From positions 114,279,201 to 114,343,200 of the forward strand of contig CM022300.1 of assembly GCA_011799875.1 (NCBI GenBank): a DNA stretch of 64,000 nt. The letters run 5' to 3'. The translations under genes and the position numbers were made by a program. Shown here one piece after another: positions 21,885 through 33,033 of this stretch (position 1 is its first letter; each line of letters opens with the position of its first letter). This DNA is from Thinopyrum elongatum (taxonomy: Eukaryota > Streptophyta > Magnoliopsida > Poales > Poaceae). Below the pieces are notes generated by a model, which ran no database searches, was not told where the DNA came from, and saw only the letters and a list, made by a program, of their open reading frames with translations.

Positions 21885-22570
21885 CTCTCTCATTATATGT
21901 GCCAACAGGGATGCTCGATTTTGGTGGAACTGCACAAAAACTTTGGGTGCTTCATTACCTCGACTGCATCCTTTCTTTCCTGTCAGTCGCTTATCTCGGC
22001 TTCCAGTCAAAGGAAATAGTAATTGATATGCTTCCTCACACAGGTTGGTACTGGTCTTTATCCTGATTATTGTGCTTGTCATATGTAATGGTGATTTGGT
22101 ATTGTGCTACTGTTAGCCGATGTCATAAAGGAGTAACTTGGAGCCTGAATTCGCGGGCAAATCATTAAATTGGGCGATTACAGTAGAACCGCACAAAAAG
22201 ATCAGATGGACAGATACTTATGTTGCTGCTATGTACTCCAAAGTTCACTCAGACAAGCATAGATGTTGACAAGAAAAAGTGCTAGAGTGAACGCCAACAA
22301 TATTGCTTGGCGCATAGCCCAGAAAAACGCAGTCCAGTCTTTGGTCCCAACTTGTGCCTTTTGGTTATCGGCACATATGGTAGCGAACTATATGGCATGG
22401 AGTCTGAAGATTCCAGACAAGTTGGTTGACGCGTATATTCATCTGGCACTTAATAAGTCTGCATGCCAGGGATGCTCCATTTCAGTTGAACTGCACAAAA
22501 AATTTGGGTGGTTCATTTTATCGACCACCTCCTTTCTTGTCTGGAATGTAGAATTTTGGCGAGCTACAGG
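21885..22570. repeat. Degenerate repeats inside CACTA copy A
   Basis: GGGATGCTC(G/C)ATTTT-like text followed by GTGGAACTGCACAAAAA, CTTTGGGTGxTTCATT and CTCC/TCCTTTCTT occurs at about 21909 and 22470 (offset about 570 bp). Shorter relatives with GxAACxGCACAAAA are at about 21376 and 22183. Similar copies are present in inverted orientation in copy B (around 55510, 55830 and 63470). Confidence 0.65.
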
Positions 22571-22580
22571 ACCAAGATGA
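22263..22580 (+). CDS. Small ORF conserved between the two CACTA copies (copy A)
   Basis: A 105-residue open frame (MLTRKSARVNANNIAWRIAQ, then VQSLVPTCAFWLSAHMVANY, ending FWRATGPR) is also open in the inverted copy at 55452..55826, where it extends further upstream to 124 residues. Both copies keep the frame although the flanking DNA differs by many substitutions. There is no recognised domain. Conservation over so short a stretch may be chance, so this is listed as a candidate only. Confidence 0.25.
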   Translation: MLTRKSARVNANNIAWRIAQKNAVQSLVPTCAFWLSAHMVANYMAWSLKIPDKLVDAYIHLALNKSACQGCSISVELHKKFGWFILSTTSFLVWNVEFWRATGPR

Positions 22581-23825
22581 GCCAGTAAACAAGTTGGATG
22601 AAAGTAGTGGCCAAGTTGCTCAAACCTCCCTCGGCATCGAGGCCACTATCTCGAGGATAAACCTACAAGCAAAGTTCAGATTGTCTGTGCTGCCTCTTAT
22701 GTACTCGAAAGTTTGCTCGTACAAGCATTAATTTTAGCAAGAAGTACCACCGAGTGAACACCATTTACCAATCTGTACACTAGGTAATTAATGTTTGTCC
22801 ATGGATGATATTGGCTGTGATCTCTCAATCATTTGGATGTGTAAACATGCTGAACATGCGTATATCTGAATCTTTGTGTGAATGTTATTTATGAATATTG
22901 TCTTGTGATCTAAAAATCATTTGGATGGATAGACATGCTGAACTTGTGTATATATGAATCTTGTGAGTTGTTGATTGTGAATGTTGGCTATGAATATGAA
23001 CGTGTCCTGTAAACCTGAGTTTGTTATGAATGTTTACCTTTTCTGTTGTACTTGTGTGTGAACTTGTTAGAATGTCTACTGTGGGATTGTGACGTGTGAG
23101 TGTCAACGACACTCATTCCCGAGAAGAATTGCACCTGCTTGCGCATCAGCTCTTTTTTTTTATCTATTTGCTCTGTCTTCCCCCTCCCCCGCTCAACCCC
23201 TGCCGTAATGTTTTTGGCCTCAAAACAAACATAGTACTGCGTTGTTTTTGTGCCTTGATGAAAAATCAAGGGCTGCTTTCTATAGGTTGGTCTGCCCAAC
23301 AAATGGGCTCCTGGTCCACCACGGACTGGTGCAGAGGCAAATAAAAAAACGCCATCGAGAGCCATCCACTGAAAAAAAGTCGTGTCTGATGTGTTTCTTC
23401 AGTCGCGCTGCCGGCCCCCTCTTTAATCCAGTTCGCTCCATTCCCCAACCGCCAGCACGGGATGGAAGTTTATTTCCCCCTCACGCTGCCGGGGGATTAA
23501 AGAAGCGCGGCATCGAATCCAGCATCGGCGATGGCTGCTTGTCCAAGTGATTTTCTGATAAGAAACTGCATGTTTCAGAGGCAGAGCATTTAAATCAACA
23601 CGCACTTTTCAAACATGGATAACAGAATGTTGGAAATTTTATTCATGGTAAAAATGGAACTAACAACAAGTTAACATCATGCTGATCAACATTCATGTAT
23701 AGCACATCTTCATATGGTGCAAAGTCAAAAAGATATGCTATTTTCAAAATGGCAAGACAATGTTGAGTGTGCGAAAAACTAGGTAAACTAGGGACGAAAT
23801 TTTGGCAAGTGTTAGATATTTTGCA

Positions 23826-23900
23826 ACTGCACCAGTTGGAATCGAACCCGGGCAGTACAACTTTTGGGTGAGAGGGCTGCAGCTACCGGGCTAGTGCGGT
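23826..23900 (-). tRNA. tRNA-like 75-mer (tRNA pseudogene or SINE head), copy A
   Basis: On the minus strand a box A (TAGCCCGGTAGC at 23893..23882) and box B (GGTTCGATTCC at 23848..23838) are spaced 45 nt start to start, as in tRNA genes. The outer 7 bases, ACCGCAC and GTGCAGT, pair with one mismatch. The T-stem beyond box B is poorly paired, so a working tRNA is unlikely. A tRNA-derived SINE head or tRNA relic carried by the CACTA element is more likely. The anticodon region (CTCTCACCC) is reminiscent of tRNA-Glu(CUC), an inference only. The same 75-mer is in copy B. Confidence 0.5.
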
Positions 23901-25589
23901 ATGTTCGAAAGAATGAAGGCATCTTCCCCGGCTCCGGTTCTTTCCCGTCCGTGTGCGCTCGTCGTGGCGCTGCTGTATGCTGTTGTCAACATGCTCAATA
24001 AACAAGAGGAATCCGGAGAGGACTGTATGCCAAGAGGCTGATAGTGGGGACCCACCAGGTCCAAGCCGTACGCAAGCAAGTGCCTCATTGGAAAAAAAGC
24101 TTCCTCCTAATTGTATACTGATGTTGGGGCCCACGGTTTGTCAACCTAGTCAATAAATGAAATAAATTTCCAACGATGACTGTCATCGGGGAGCTTTTTG
24201 TTGGGGATATCGGGGATCTTTTTTTGTGCGGGAAAGGGGTATCGGGGATCTAGCTAGTATCATTTTTTTCAGAGGGCGAACAAGTATCAGCTAGGTGTAG
24301 GTTTTGTTTTTTAACATGCGTAGCCCACGACATACCGAGACAGTAGATTCAACTTATTTTTTCAGGTCCATCATGTACGTACCGGCCTATGGACCTCTTA
24401 GCGTAGGTTTTACTTTTTCTTAAACATCGGCAGCCCAATGTATTTTTTTAATAAAACGCAGATCTCTGTTCTATTTATCTATATATAAGAATAATAATGC
24501 AGTGTCCAATTTATATTTTCCCTTCTAACCACATTATATTTATATTATTACTATTATCGTATATTTAATTTTTTTACGGGGATATATTTAATAGAAACCT
24601 ATATGTACATTATAAAAACATCCCACGTCTTATTAACTTATAAAAAAATATTTAACAGAAGTTGGCAAGGAAAATCCTGGTTGTTTTTGACTCTCAGGCT
24701 AGGAAAATCCTGGTGATTGCATAGAAAAGCTTGCGAAGATTTTAAGGACCAATGTAATAATAACACGCTCAACTTTCTTGTGAGCAATAACTCACTAATT
24801 TGTAAATTTTATATATAATAAAATGTGTAGCTCCGGTTTATTTTTTGATATTAATTGCTCCTTCTAACATAACATTAAATATAGAACAAGCCCAGCTAAT
24901 TCAAGTATTTCAAGAAAGTGCAAATGGGTTGTGGTTTCTTAGAAAAAATTAAATGGACTGCATTGACGCAAAATTATTTGTTCTCCCAGCCCAGCAAATG
25001 GACTGTAAATTCTAGAAAACATGGGTTAAATATATGCCACATTTTTGCAGGCTGACATGTGGGCCAATAGGTCGAAGCCTACGCAAGGTGTTGTCAACTT
25101 AGTCAACAAATGATTCTGACATCGATAGCCGTTGGATTTACATCCAACGGCTGGCATTCATCTTCAATCTCTCGTCTTCTTCCTCCAGCGCCGCCGGGAC
25201 CACCTGCTCCCGCCTCCGGCTACTAGCAGCTCTGCTTAGCACGCTTCGCTGCGAAGCGCACCCCACCGCCGGCCCAGCCATCCCTCCACCCCTCCACACC
25301 TCCTGTTATTCTCCGCCGACTGCAGAACCATGCCGCACCAGAACCAATTAACCCTCGTACACCTCCCCATCTGCAACTCCACTGCCGCGTCTTCCCATCA
25401 CCGGCTCATTGCCGTCTGGGGCCTCGCTGTCGTCCACCGCCTTGGTGCGCTCGGCGCGGCGTGGTCAACATGGTCAACGAATGAGAGTCATCGGAAGAGG
25501 ACTGTATGTGGAGAGGCTGACAATGAGGACGCACCAGGTCCATGGACGCACGCATGCAACCATCTCCTTATTACGTGAAAATAAAATTA

Positions 25590-25850
25590 TTCCTCCCCCT
25601 GAAAGCTGGGACCCACCACGTATATCTTCGCAAGGAAGGAAGTGCCTCCTTATTCCTGCCCCTGACAGTTGGGACCCACCAGCTACATCTTTGCACGCAA
25701 GGAAGTGCCTCCTTATTACGCGGAAAAAAATGATTCCTCCCCCTGACAGCTGGGACCCAACAGCTATATCTTCGCACGCAAGGAAGTGCGTCCTTATCCT
25801 CCCTGACAGCTGGGACCTACCCGGTCGAAGCGTACGTAGCGTTGTCTGTC
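25590..25850. repeat. About 70-80-bp repeats with CAGCTGGGACCCACCAGCT core
   Basis: GAAAGCTGGGACCCACCACG, GACAGTTGGGACCCACCAGC, GACAGCTGGGACCCAACAGC and GACAGCTGGGACCTACCCGG occur in order, each followed by TATATCTTCGCA-type text and AAGGAAGTGCxTCCTTATT. Inverted relatives in copy B form two clusters. Open frames across these repeats on both strands are by-products of the repeat. Confidence 0.8.
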
Positions 25851-26279
25851 TTGTCGCGAACGTGTACATACATACAGGTCGATTGGTCACTCTGCAACGA
25901 TGAATCGTGGCCGAGTAAGTAGCGGCACATGTCATAGTAGAGCCCCCCACGCAGCAGTTCAGGCTGTCCCGTCTAAACCGTGTACACATACATACAACCA
26001 CATGCCAAAAAATACGGCCATGTATGTACATATGAGCGGGGTCTCGAAACGCGTACTCGCGCATATGGACGGCCAGGGCTCGTGTACATGGAGAGGCAAC
26101 AGACGGCAGCGACATTCGCAGCTAACCGGCTGGGTCAGAATGGAGGAAACAGCGTCATGTTCACCGGGAGCCAAGTGACTGGGTCAGAACACGTCCTGTT
26201 CATCGGGAGCGAAGCCACTGGGTCAGAACGCGTCGTGTTCATCGGGAGCCAACCGGCTTGGACGGAATAGCTGGAACGG

Positions 26280-27130
26280 GGTCTGGCATACCGCAAAACG
26301 GAGGAAAACAGCCTTCTGTTCGACCGCGTACGGTCGAAACGGGGTCCTCTTCATCGGGAAGGGTCTGGCTTACTGCAGAACGGAGGAAACGGACTTGTGT
26401 TCAAGCTCATACGGTCGAAACAGGGTGCTGTTGATCAGGAGGGGTGTGGCATACCGCAAAATGGAGGAAATGGACTTGTTTTGGAGCACCTACGGTCGAA
26501 ACAGGGTCCTGTTCATCGGGAGGGGTGTGGCGTACCGCAAAACGGGACTCCACGAGATACTGTTCAACCACCGTCTACTACCTCGCTCCAGACTCCACGG
26601 GCTACTGTTCATCCACCGTCGACATCCTCCAACCTCCACCTGCTACTGTTCATCCACCGGCGACTTCCTCCAGCCTCCACAAGCTACTGTTCATCCACGG
26701 GGGTCCTGTTCATCCAGCCTCCACCGGCTACTGTTCAACCAGCCCTCCACGGGGGTCTGTTCATCCACCCTCTACCGGCTACTGTTCATGGAGCCTCCAC
26801 GGGGTCCTATTCATCCACCCCCAACCGACTCGGGTGTGTGTGGCGGCCTCCTCGATCGGTGTCCTGTTCATCCAGCGGCAACGGCCTCTACACTACCACG
26901 GGGTCCTGTTCATCCAACCCCCACCGGGAACTGTTCATCGAACCCCCAACAACGGTCACTCTTCATCAAGAGGCAGCAGGTTCGATTGGCTTCAGTTGGC
27001 AGCAGTAGCAAAGGAATCACTCGAGTTCAGTTAACAGCCAGGGATCAATCGCTCGGGTTCAGTAACATAGCTAGTGCAATCGCTCGGGTTCAGTAAGCGA
27101 ACGCCTCGCCCGGGTTCAGTTAGAGCCCAA
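26280..27130. repeat. CACTA subterminal repeat arrays, copy A
   Basis: Three motif arrays succeed each other toward the terminus. First comes GGTCGAAACxGGGTCCTGTT with GGGGTGTGGCxTACCGCAAA, then many copies of CTACTGTTCATCCACC with CCTCCACxGG, then TCGGGTTCAGTTA or CTCGGGTTCAGTAA near the end. Such arrays are typical of wheat CACTA elements and in related systems bind the element's own transposition protein. All three frames of one strand stay open for about 200 codons here because the repeats lack stops. I do not read them as genes. Confidence 0.85.
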
Positions 27131-27415
27131 CACCTCGCACACACGTGCGCACATGTACGAGAGAAACGTGCAATCCCTCCGTGCATCTCTCGGCCCCGAC
27201 CACCCATCGTAACCGGGAACTCCCCAAAATTTTCCTCGCCCTCGCTTCTACCATGATTTTTTCCGTCATGGACGGCCCAAAGAATGTCATGCAGGTGCGT
27301 CTCCGGCCCACCCAGGACGAAAAGCCCATTTTCTGTCATGATTTTTTGTCATAGAAGTAGGAGCCCTCCACATCTATGATGATACCAGGTTTTGTCACAA
27401 TTATCGTCATAGAAG

Positions 27416-27485
27416 TGTCATAAGCATGACAATTTTTTTTTCGTTCGGGCCAAAATGCCACGGATGTGTCTTTTTTTTTGTAGTG
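27416..27485. repeat. Terminal inverted repeat end of CACTA copy A
   Basis: The reverse complement begins CACTACAAAAAAAAAGACAC and continues ATCCGTGGCATTTTGGCCCG, a match to the start of copy B at 50663 apart from poly-A length and a few bases. A GTCATGCTTATGACA palindrome follows in both copies. Confidence 0.85.
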
Positions 27486-27587
27486 CTTGCTAAAAACCAC
27501 TTGTCATTTCCTTCTGCTCCTTGTTGGGTTCGACACTCTTATTTATCGAAAGTACTATGATTGATCCCCTATACTTGTGGGTCATCA
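27486..27587 (+). repeat. 3' remnant of the gypsy 5' LTR
   Basis: The sequence from CTTGCTAAAAACCACTTGTC to the end GTGGGTCATCA precedes the primer-binding site by about ten bases. TTGGGTTCGACACTCTTATT and GATTGATCCCCTATACTTGT are familiar from the 3' ends of Triticeae Athila LTRs. The upstream part of the LTR was displaced by CACTA copy A. Confidence 0.7.
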
Positions 27588-27597
27588 AGACTCTTTT

Positions 27598-27616
27598 CTG
27601 GCACCGTTGCCGGGGA
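27598..27616 (+). other. Primer-binding site of the gypsy element
   Basis: CTGGCACCGTTGCCGGGGA lies just after the LTR end. It has one change from the usual TGGCGCCGTTGCCGG core, which is described as complementary to a tRNA-Asp 3' end in Athila elements. Confidence 0.65.
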
Positions 27617-27679
27617 GTGAAGCGCTTTTGGTAAGGAAAAATTATTACTACGTGCTGAAATTTATTGTCACTTGTTACT

Positions 27680-28506
27680 ATGGAGAACCATCCTTTAAGG
27701 GGTTTGTTTGGGGTATCTTCACCTTGACCGGAAGCACAATTAGTTGCCCCTCAACCTACTGCACCTACTGAAAATATTGTTTATGAAATTCCTTCGGGTA
27801 TGATAGAACAACTGCTAGCTAATCCTTATGCAGGAGATGGAACTAAACATCCTGATATGCATTTGATATATGTGGATGAAATTTATGGATTATTTAAGCT
27901 TGCAGGTTTATCCGGAGATGACGCTAAGAAGAAGGTTTTCCCTTTATCTTTGAAGGGAAAGCATTGACATGGTATAGGCTATGCGATGATATTGGATCTT
28001 GGAACTGGAATTGATTGAAATTGGAATTTCACCAAAAAAATTATCCTATGCATCTAGTTCATCATGATCAGAATTATATATATAATTTTTGGCCTCGTGA
28101 AGGAGAAATTATCGCTCTAGCTTGGGGGAGGCTTAAGTCAATGTTATATTCATGCCTCAATCATGAGCTCTCTAGAGAAATTATTATTCAGAATTTTTAT
28201 GCTCGGCTTTCTCATGATGATCGATCCATGCTCGATACTTCTTGTACTGGTTCTTTTATGAAGAAGACTATTGAATTCAGGTGAGATCTTTTAGAAATAA
28301 TTAAACGCAACTCTGAAAATTGGGAACTCGATGAAGATAAGGAGTCAGGTATTAAGCTTGAATTTGATTGTGTTAAATCTTTTATGAATACCGATGCTTT
28401 TCACAAGTTTAGCACTAAATATGGACTTGACTCTGAGATAGTAGCCTCTATTTGTGAATCTTTTGCTACTCATGTTGACCTCCCTAAGGAGAAGTGGTTT
28501 AAATAG
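27680..28506 (+). pseudogene. Athila gag remnant
   Basis: The frame opens MENHPLRGLFGVSSP at 27680 and stops at TGA 27725..27727. It then continues in sense (EAQLVAPQPTAPTENIVYEI, later YAGDGTKHPDMHLIY). One base is lost near 27965, where AAGCATTGACATGG reads out of frame. The capsid-like part continues as FHQKNYPMHLVHHDQNYIYN and LSREIIIQNFYARLSHDDR to TGA 28282..28284, and another in-frame TAG is at 28504..28506. At least three nonsense codons and one frameshift make it inactive. After that the frame runs straight into the protease region. Confidence 0.75.
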
Positions 28507-28584
28507 CATCCCCCTATTAAAGAAGAAATTAAAGAACCGGTCATAGTTAAAGATGAAACTATTATTTACAATGTTGATCCAGTT

Positions 28585-31500
28585 GTGCCTACTGCTTATA
28601 TTGAAAAACCACCTTTCCCTGTTAGGATAAAGGAACATGCTAAGGTTTCAACTATAGTTCGCAAAAGTAGTATTAAAGCACCTAAACCTGCTGAACAAAT
28701 TAAAGTAGAACCTAGTGTTGCTATGGTTAAAGATCTCCTGGTAGAAAATATTGATGGGCATGTTATTTACTTCTGCGATGACGCTGCTAGAATTGCCAAA
28801 CCCGATGAAAAAGATAAACATAGACCTGTTGTTGGCATGCATGTTGTCTCAGTTAAAATAGGAGATCATTGTTATCATGGTTTATGTGACCGAGGTGCCA
28901 GCATGAGTGCCATTCCTTTTACCTTATACCAAGAAATTATGAATGACATAGCACCCGCTGAAATAGAAGACATAGATGTTACTATTAAACTTGCTAATAG
29001 AGACACCATCACACCACTTGGGATTGTTAGAGATGTTGAAGTCTTGTGTGGGAAAATAAAATACCCTACTGATTTTCTAGTTCTTGGTTCCCCACAAGAT
29101 GATTTTTGTCCCATTATCTTTGGTAGACCTTTCTTGAACACCGTGAATGCTGAAATAGATTGTGAGAAACAAACTGTCGGTGTTAGCTTTGGTAATGAGT
29201 CTCATGAGTTTAATTTCTCCAAGTTTAGTAGACAACCACATAAGAAAGAATTACCTAGTAAGGATGAAATAATTGGTCTTGCTTCTATTGTTGTGCCTCC
29301 TACTGATCCATTAGAACAATATTTGCTAGACCATGAAAATGATATGCATATGCATGAGAGAAATGAAATAGATAAAATTTTCTTTGAACAACGACCTCTG
29401 CTCAAACACAATTTGCCTATTGAAACTCTAGGAGGTCCCCCTCCACCTAAAGGTGATCCCATGTTTGAATTAAAACAATTGCCAGACAGTTTGAAATATG
29501 TTTATCTTGATGAGAAAAAGATATACCATGTTATTATTAGTGCTAACCTTTCAGAACATGAAGAAGAAAGATTATTGAAAATTCGGAAGAAGCACCGAGC
29601 TGCTATTGGGTATACCTTTGATGATCTTAAGGGCATTAGTCCCACTCTTTGTCAGCACAAGATTAATATGGAACCTGATGCTAAACACGTTGTTGATCAT
29701 CAACGACGTTTGAATCCTAAGATGAAAGAAGTGGTAAGAACTGAAATATTAAAGCTTTTGGAAGCAGGTATAATCTATCCCATAGCTGATAGTAGATGGG
29801 CAAGTCCCGTTCATTGTGTCCCTAAGAAGGGAGGTATTACTGTTGTTCCTAATGATAAAAATGAACTTATTCCACAAAGAATTGTTACTGGCTATAGAAT
29901 GGTACTTGATTTTAGAAAATTAAATAAAGCAACTAGAAAGGATCATTACCCTTTGCCTTTTATTGATCAAATATTGGAAAGATTATCTAAGCAGACACAC
30001 TTTTGTTTTCTTGATGGAGATTCTGGTTTTTCTCAAATACCTGTTTCACAACCCGATCAAGAGAAAACCACCTTTACTTGCCCTTTTGGAGCTTATGCTT
30101 ATATACATATGCCTTTTGGTTTATGCAATGCACTTGCTACCTTTCAAAGATGTATGACTGCTATATTCTCTGATTTTTGTGAAAATATTGTTGAGGTTTG
30201 CATGGATGATTTTTCTGTTTATGGAACTTCTTTTGATGATTGCTTGAGCAACCTTGATCGAGTTTTGCAGAGATGTGAGCAAACTAATCTTGTCTTGAAT
30301 TGGGAGAAGTGCCACTTTATGGTTAATGAAGGTATTTTCTTGTGGCATAAAATTTCTGAACAAGGTATTGAGGTGGATAAAGCTAAAGTTGATGCAATTG
30401 AGAAAATGCCATGTCCTAAAGATATTAAAGGTATTCGTAGTTTCCTTGGTCATGCTGGTTTCTATAGGAGGTTTATTAAAGACTTCTCTTAAACTTCTAG
30501 GACTCTTACAAATCTTTTACAAAAGGATGTTCCATTTGTTTTTGATGATGACTGTGTAGAAGCCTTTGAAACACTTAAGAAAGCCTTAACTTCTGCACCT
30601 ATTATTCAACCACCAAATTGGAACTTGCCTTTTGAAATTATGTGTGATGCATGTGATTATGCTGTTGGTGCTGTTCTAGGACAAAGAGTTGATAAGAAAT
30701 TAAATGTTATTCATTATGCTAGCAAAACTCTAAACAATGCCCAAAGAAATTATGCTACTACTGAAAAAGAATTTTTAGCAGTTGTGTTTGCTTGTGACAA
30801 ATTCAGATCTTACATTGTTGATTCCAAAGTAACTATTCACACTGATCATGCTACTATTAAATATCATATGGAAAAGAAAGATGCTAAACCTAGACTCATT
30901 AGGTGGGTTCTTTTGCTACAAGAATTTGATTTACATATTACTGATAGAAAAGGAGATGAGAACCCCGTAGCTGATAACTTTTCTAGGTTAGAGAATATTC
31001 TTGATGACCCACTACCTATTGATGATAGCTTTCCTGATGAACAACTAGCTGCAATAAATGTTTCTCATAACACTCCTTGGTATGCTGACTATGCTAATTA
31101 TATTGTTGCTAAATACATACCACCTAGTTTCACATACCAACAAAAGAAAAAAAAATCTTCTATGGTTTAAGACATTACTTTTGGGATGATCCACATCTTT
31201 ATAAAGAAGGAGTAGATGGTATTATTAGGCATTGTGTACCTGAGCACGAACAAGAACAAATCCTACGGAAATGTCACTCCGAAGCTTATGGAGGGCATCA
31301 TGCGGGAGATAGAACTGCTCATAAGGTATTGCAATCTAGTTTTTATTGGCCTACTCTCTTCAAGGATGCCCGTAAGTTTGTTTTATCTTGTGATGAATGT
31401 TAAAGAATTGGTAATATTGGTAAGCGTCAAGAAATGCCTATGAATTATTCACTTGTTGTTGAACCATTTGATGTTTGGGGTTTTGATTATATGGGACCTT

Positions 31501-32420
31501 TCCCTTCCTCTAATGGGTATACACATATTTTGGTTGCTGTTCATTATGTTACTAAGTGGGTAGAAGCTATTCCAACTAGTAGTGCTGATCACAATACTTC
31601 CATTAAAATGCTAAAAGAAGTTATTTTCCCAAGGTTTGGAGTCCCTAGATATCTAATGACTGATGGTGGTTCACACTTTATTCATGGTGCTTTCCGTAAA
31701 ATGCTTGCTAAATATGATGTTAACCATAGAATTGCATCACCCTATCATCCTCAATCTAGTAGTCAAGTTGAACTTAGCAATAGAGAAATAAAATTAATAT
31801 TACAGAAAACTATTAATAGGTCCTGAAAGAATTGGTCTAAGAAATTGGATGATGCACTTTGGGCCTACAGAACAACATATAAAAATCCTATGGGTATGTC
31901 TCCCTATAAAATGGTTTATGGAAAAGCTTGTCATTTGCCTCTTGAGTTAGAACATAAAGCATATTGGGCAATAAAAGAACTCAACTATGATTTCAAACTT
32001 GCCGGCGAAAAGAGGTTATTTGATATTAGCTCACTAGATGAATGGAGAACCCAAGCTTATGAAAATGCCAAATTATTTAATGAAAAGGTTAAAAGATGGC
32101 ATGACAAAAGAATCCAAAAGCGGGAATTCGAAGTTGGAGAATATGTTCTTTTGTACAACTCTCGTTTTAGATTCTTTGCAGGAAAACTTCTCTCAAAATT
32201 GGAAGGACCATATATTATCGAGGAGGTTTATCGCTCTGGAGCTATCAAGATTAATAATGCCTAAGGTACTAACCCGAAGGTGCTCAATGGGCAAAGAATA
32301 AAACAATATATCTCAGGTACACCTATTAATGTTGAAAGCAATATTATTCAAACCATGACACCGGAGGAACACATAAAAGAAACCTTCCGGAACACACCAG
32401 AATACAAAAAAAAGGAGGTA
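28585..32420 (+). pseudogene. Athila pol: protease, reverse transcriptase, RNase H, integrase
   Basis: A 635-codon open stretch (28585..30492) holds the protease (CDRGAS near 28890; the usual residue after Asp is hydrophobic or Ser) and reverse transcriptase (RMVLDFRKLNKATRKDHYPL, then FLDGDSGFSQIPV and the catalytic VCMDDFSVYG near 30200). It ends at TAA 30490..30492 and resumes at once. RNase H follows ([37 protein letters not shown]). An extra A in a nine-A run near 31145 breaks the frame before the integrase. The integrase keeps a His/Cys finger whose CDEC is followed by a TAA at 31402..31404, and catalytic regions FDVWGFDYMGPF, LMTDGGSHF and SNREIKLIL. TGA at 31824..31826 and TAA at 32262..32264 interrupt the tail, which ends with the conserved NGQRIKQYISGTPINVES. 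No activity is possible from this copy. Confidence 0.9.
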
Positions 32421-32739
32421 CATGATACGATAAGTAAACGGACTCCGAAAAATCCGCAAAAATATTTTTTTCAGTTTTGGAATATTACAAAAATTAGGAA
32501 AATAAGAAACAACCAGAAGGCAACCGAGGAGGGCACAAGACACCGGGGCGCGCCTGGCATGCCTGGCGCGCCCAGGTGGGTTGTGCCCCCCTCGGGAACC
32601 TTCCCGGCTCCGTTTTCTTCTCGTTTGCTTGTTTCCCAAGATAAAAAATCTTTATATACCCCCCGAACGTATTGACCACCGTATCGTGGAGAAATCTTCT
32701 GTTCTTCTTTCTTGCTGTTTTTCTGTCAGATCTAAAAAT

Positions 32740-33033
32740 ATGTCATCTCAAGATTTGGAGGGAGAGTGCCCGGTTTCTTACCACCCCCTAGATCTAAATA
32801 TCTTCAAGGACACTTTTCCCTATGTGTGGTTCACAGATGAGGAGGACGAAGATGAACCCATCCCTCCTCGCTTCCTGAGGGAAAGCAAAGAAGCACTATG
32901 CAAGAAGATATTGAAGCTTGAGCTGGAGAATGAGGATCTCAGGGAAAACAATTTTAGCCTCCGACGCAAGCTGGATAAACTTACTACCTCTTCACCACCA
33001 CCATCATCGTCTTCCCCACCAATGGAGACTTGA
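32740..33033 (+). CDS. Athila extra ORF downstream of pol (97 residues)
   Basis: An uninterrupted frame starts MSSQDLEGECPVSYHPLDLN. It has an acidic stretch (DEEDEDEPIPP), a heptad-like coiled coil (EALCKKILKLELENEDLREN) and a Ser/Pro-rich end (SSPPPSSSSPPMET). It lies between pol and the 3' region, where Athila elements often keep an env-like or other additional ORF. No transmembrane segment is visible, so an envelope role is not supported. It is the only intact reading frame left in this element. GCTTGGGGGAGGTGCCCC just after the stop is a G-rich tract like those near Athila polypurine regions. Confidence 0.5.
   Translation: MSSQDLEGECPVSYHPLDLNIFKDTFPYVWFTDEEDEDEPIPPRFLRESKEALCKKILKLELENEDLRENNFSLRRKLDKLTTSSPPPSSSSPPMET

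Larger units (their letters stand above)
21414..27485. mobile_element. CACTA DNA transposon, copy A (one terminus visible)
   Basis: The right end at 27485 reads, in reverse complement, CACTACAAAAAAAAAGACAC followed by ATCCGTGGCATTTTGG, a CACTA-type terminal inverted repeat. Inside it come dense subterminal repeats (26.28-27.13 kb), a cluster of GCTGGGACCCACCAGCT repeats (25.59-25.85 kb), a tRNA-like 75-mer and degenerate 570-bp repeats. The whole block is an inverted copy of 50663..56001 plus 63384..64000. Position 21414 is only where the partner runs off the window, not necessarily the element's end, and no left CACTA terminus was found. No TNP2/transposase-21 coding sequence is recognisable, so the visible part is non-autonomous. 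It abuts the remnant of a gypsy LTR at 27486. Confidence 0.8.

Noticed and set aside
25474..26115. 213-codon minus-strand open frame
   Set aside because: It crosses the GCTGGGACCCACC repeat cluster of CACTA copy A. Its repeated text comes from the DNA repeats and the equivalent in copy B is broken differently.
26395..27096. Long overlapping open frames (about 200 codons) in three plus-strand frames
   Set aside because: They run through the CACTA subterminal repeats (CTACTGTTCATCCACC and relatives), which lack stops in all frames. The translations are repetitive and have no domain. The inverted copy at 51.1-52.0 kb shows the same by-product.
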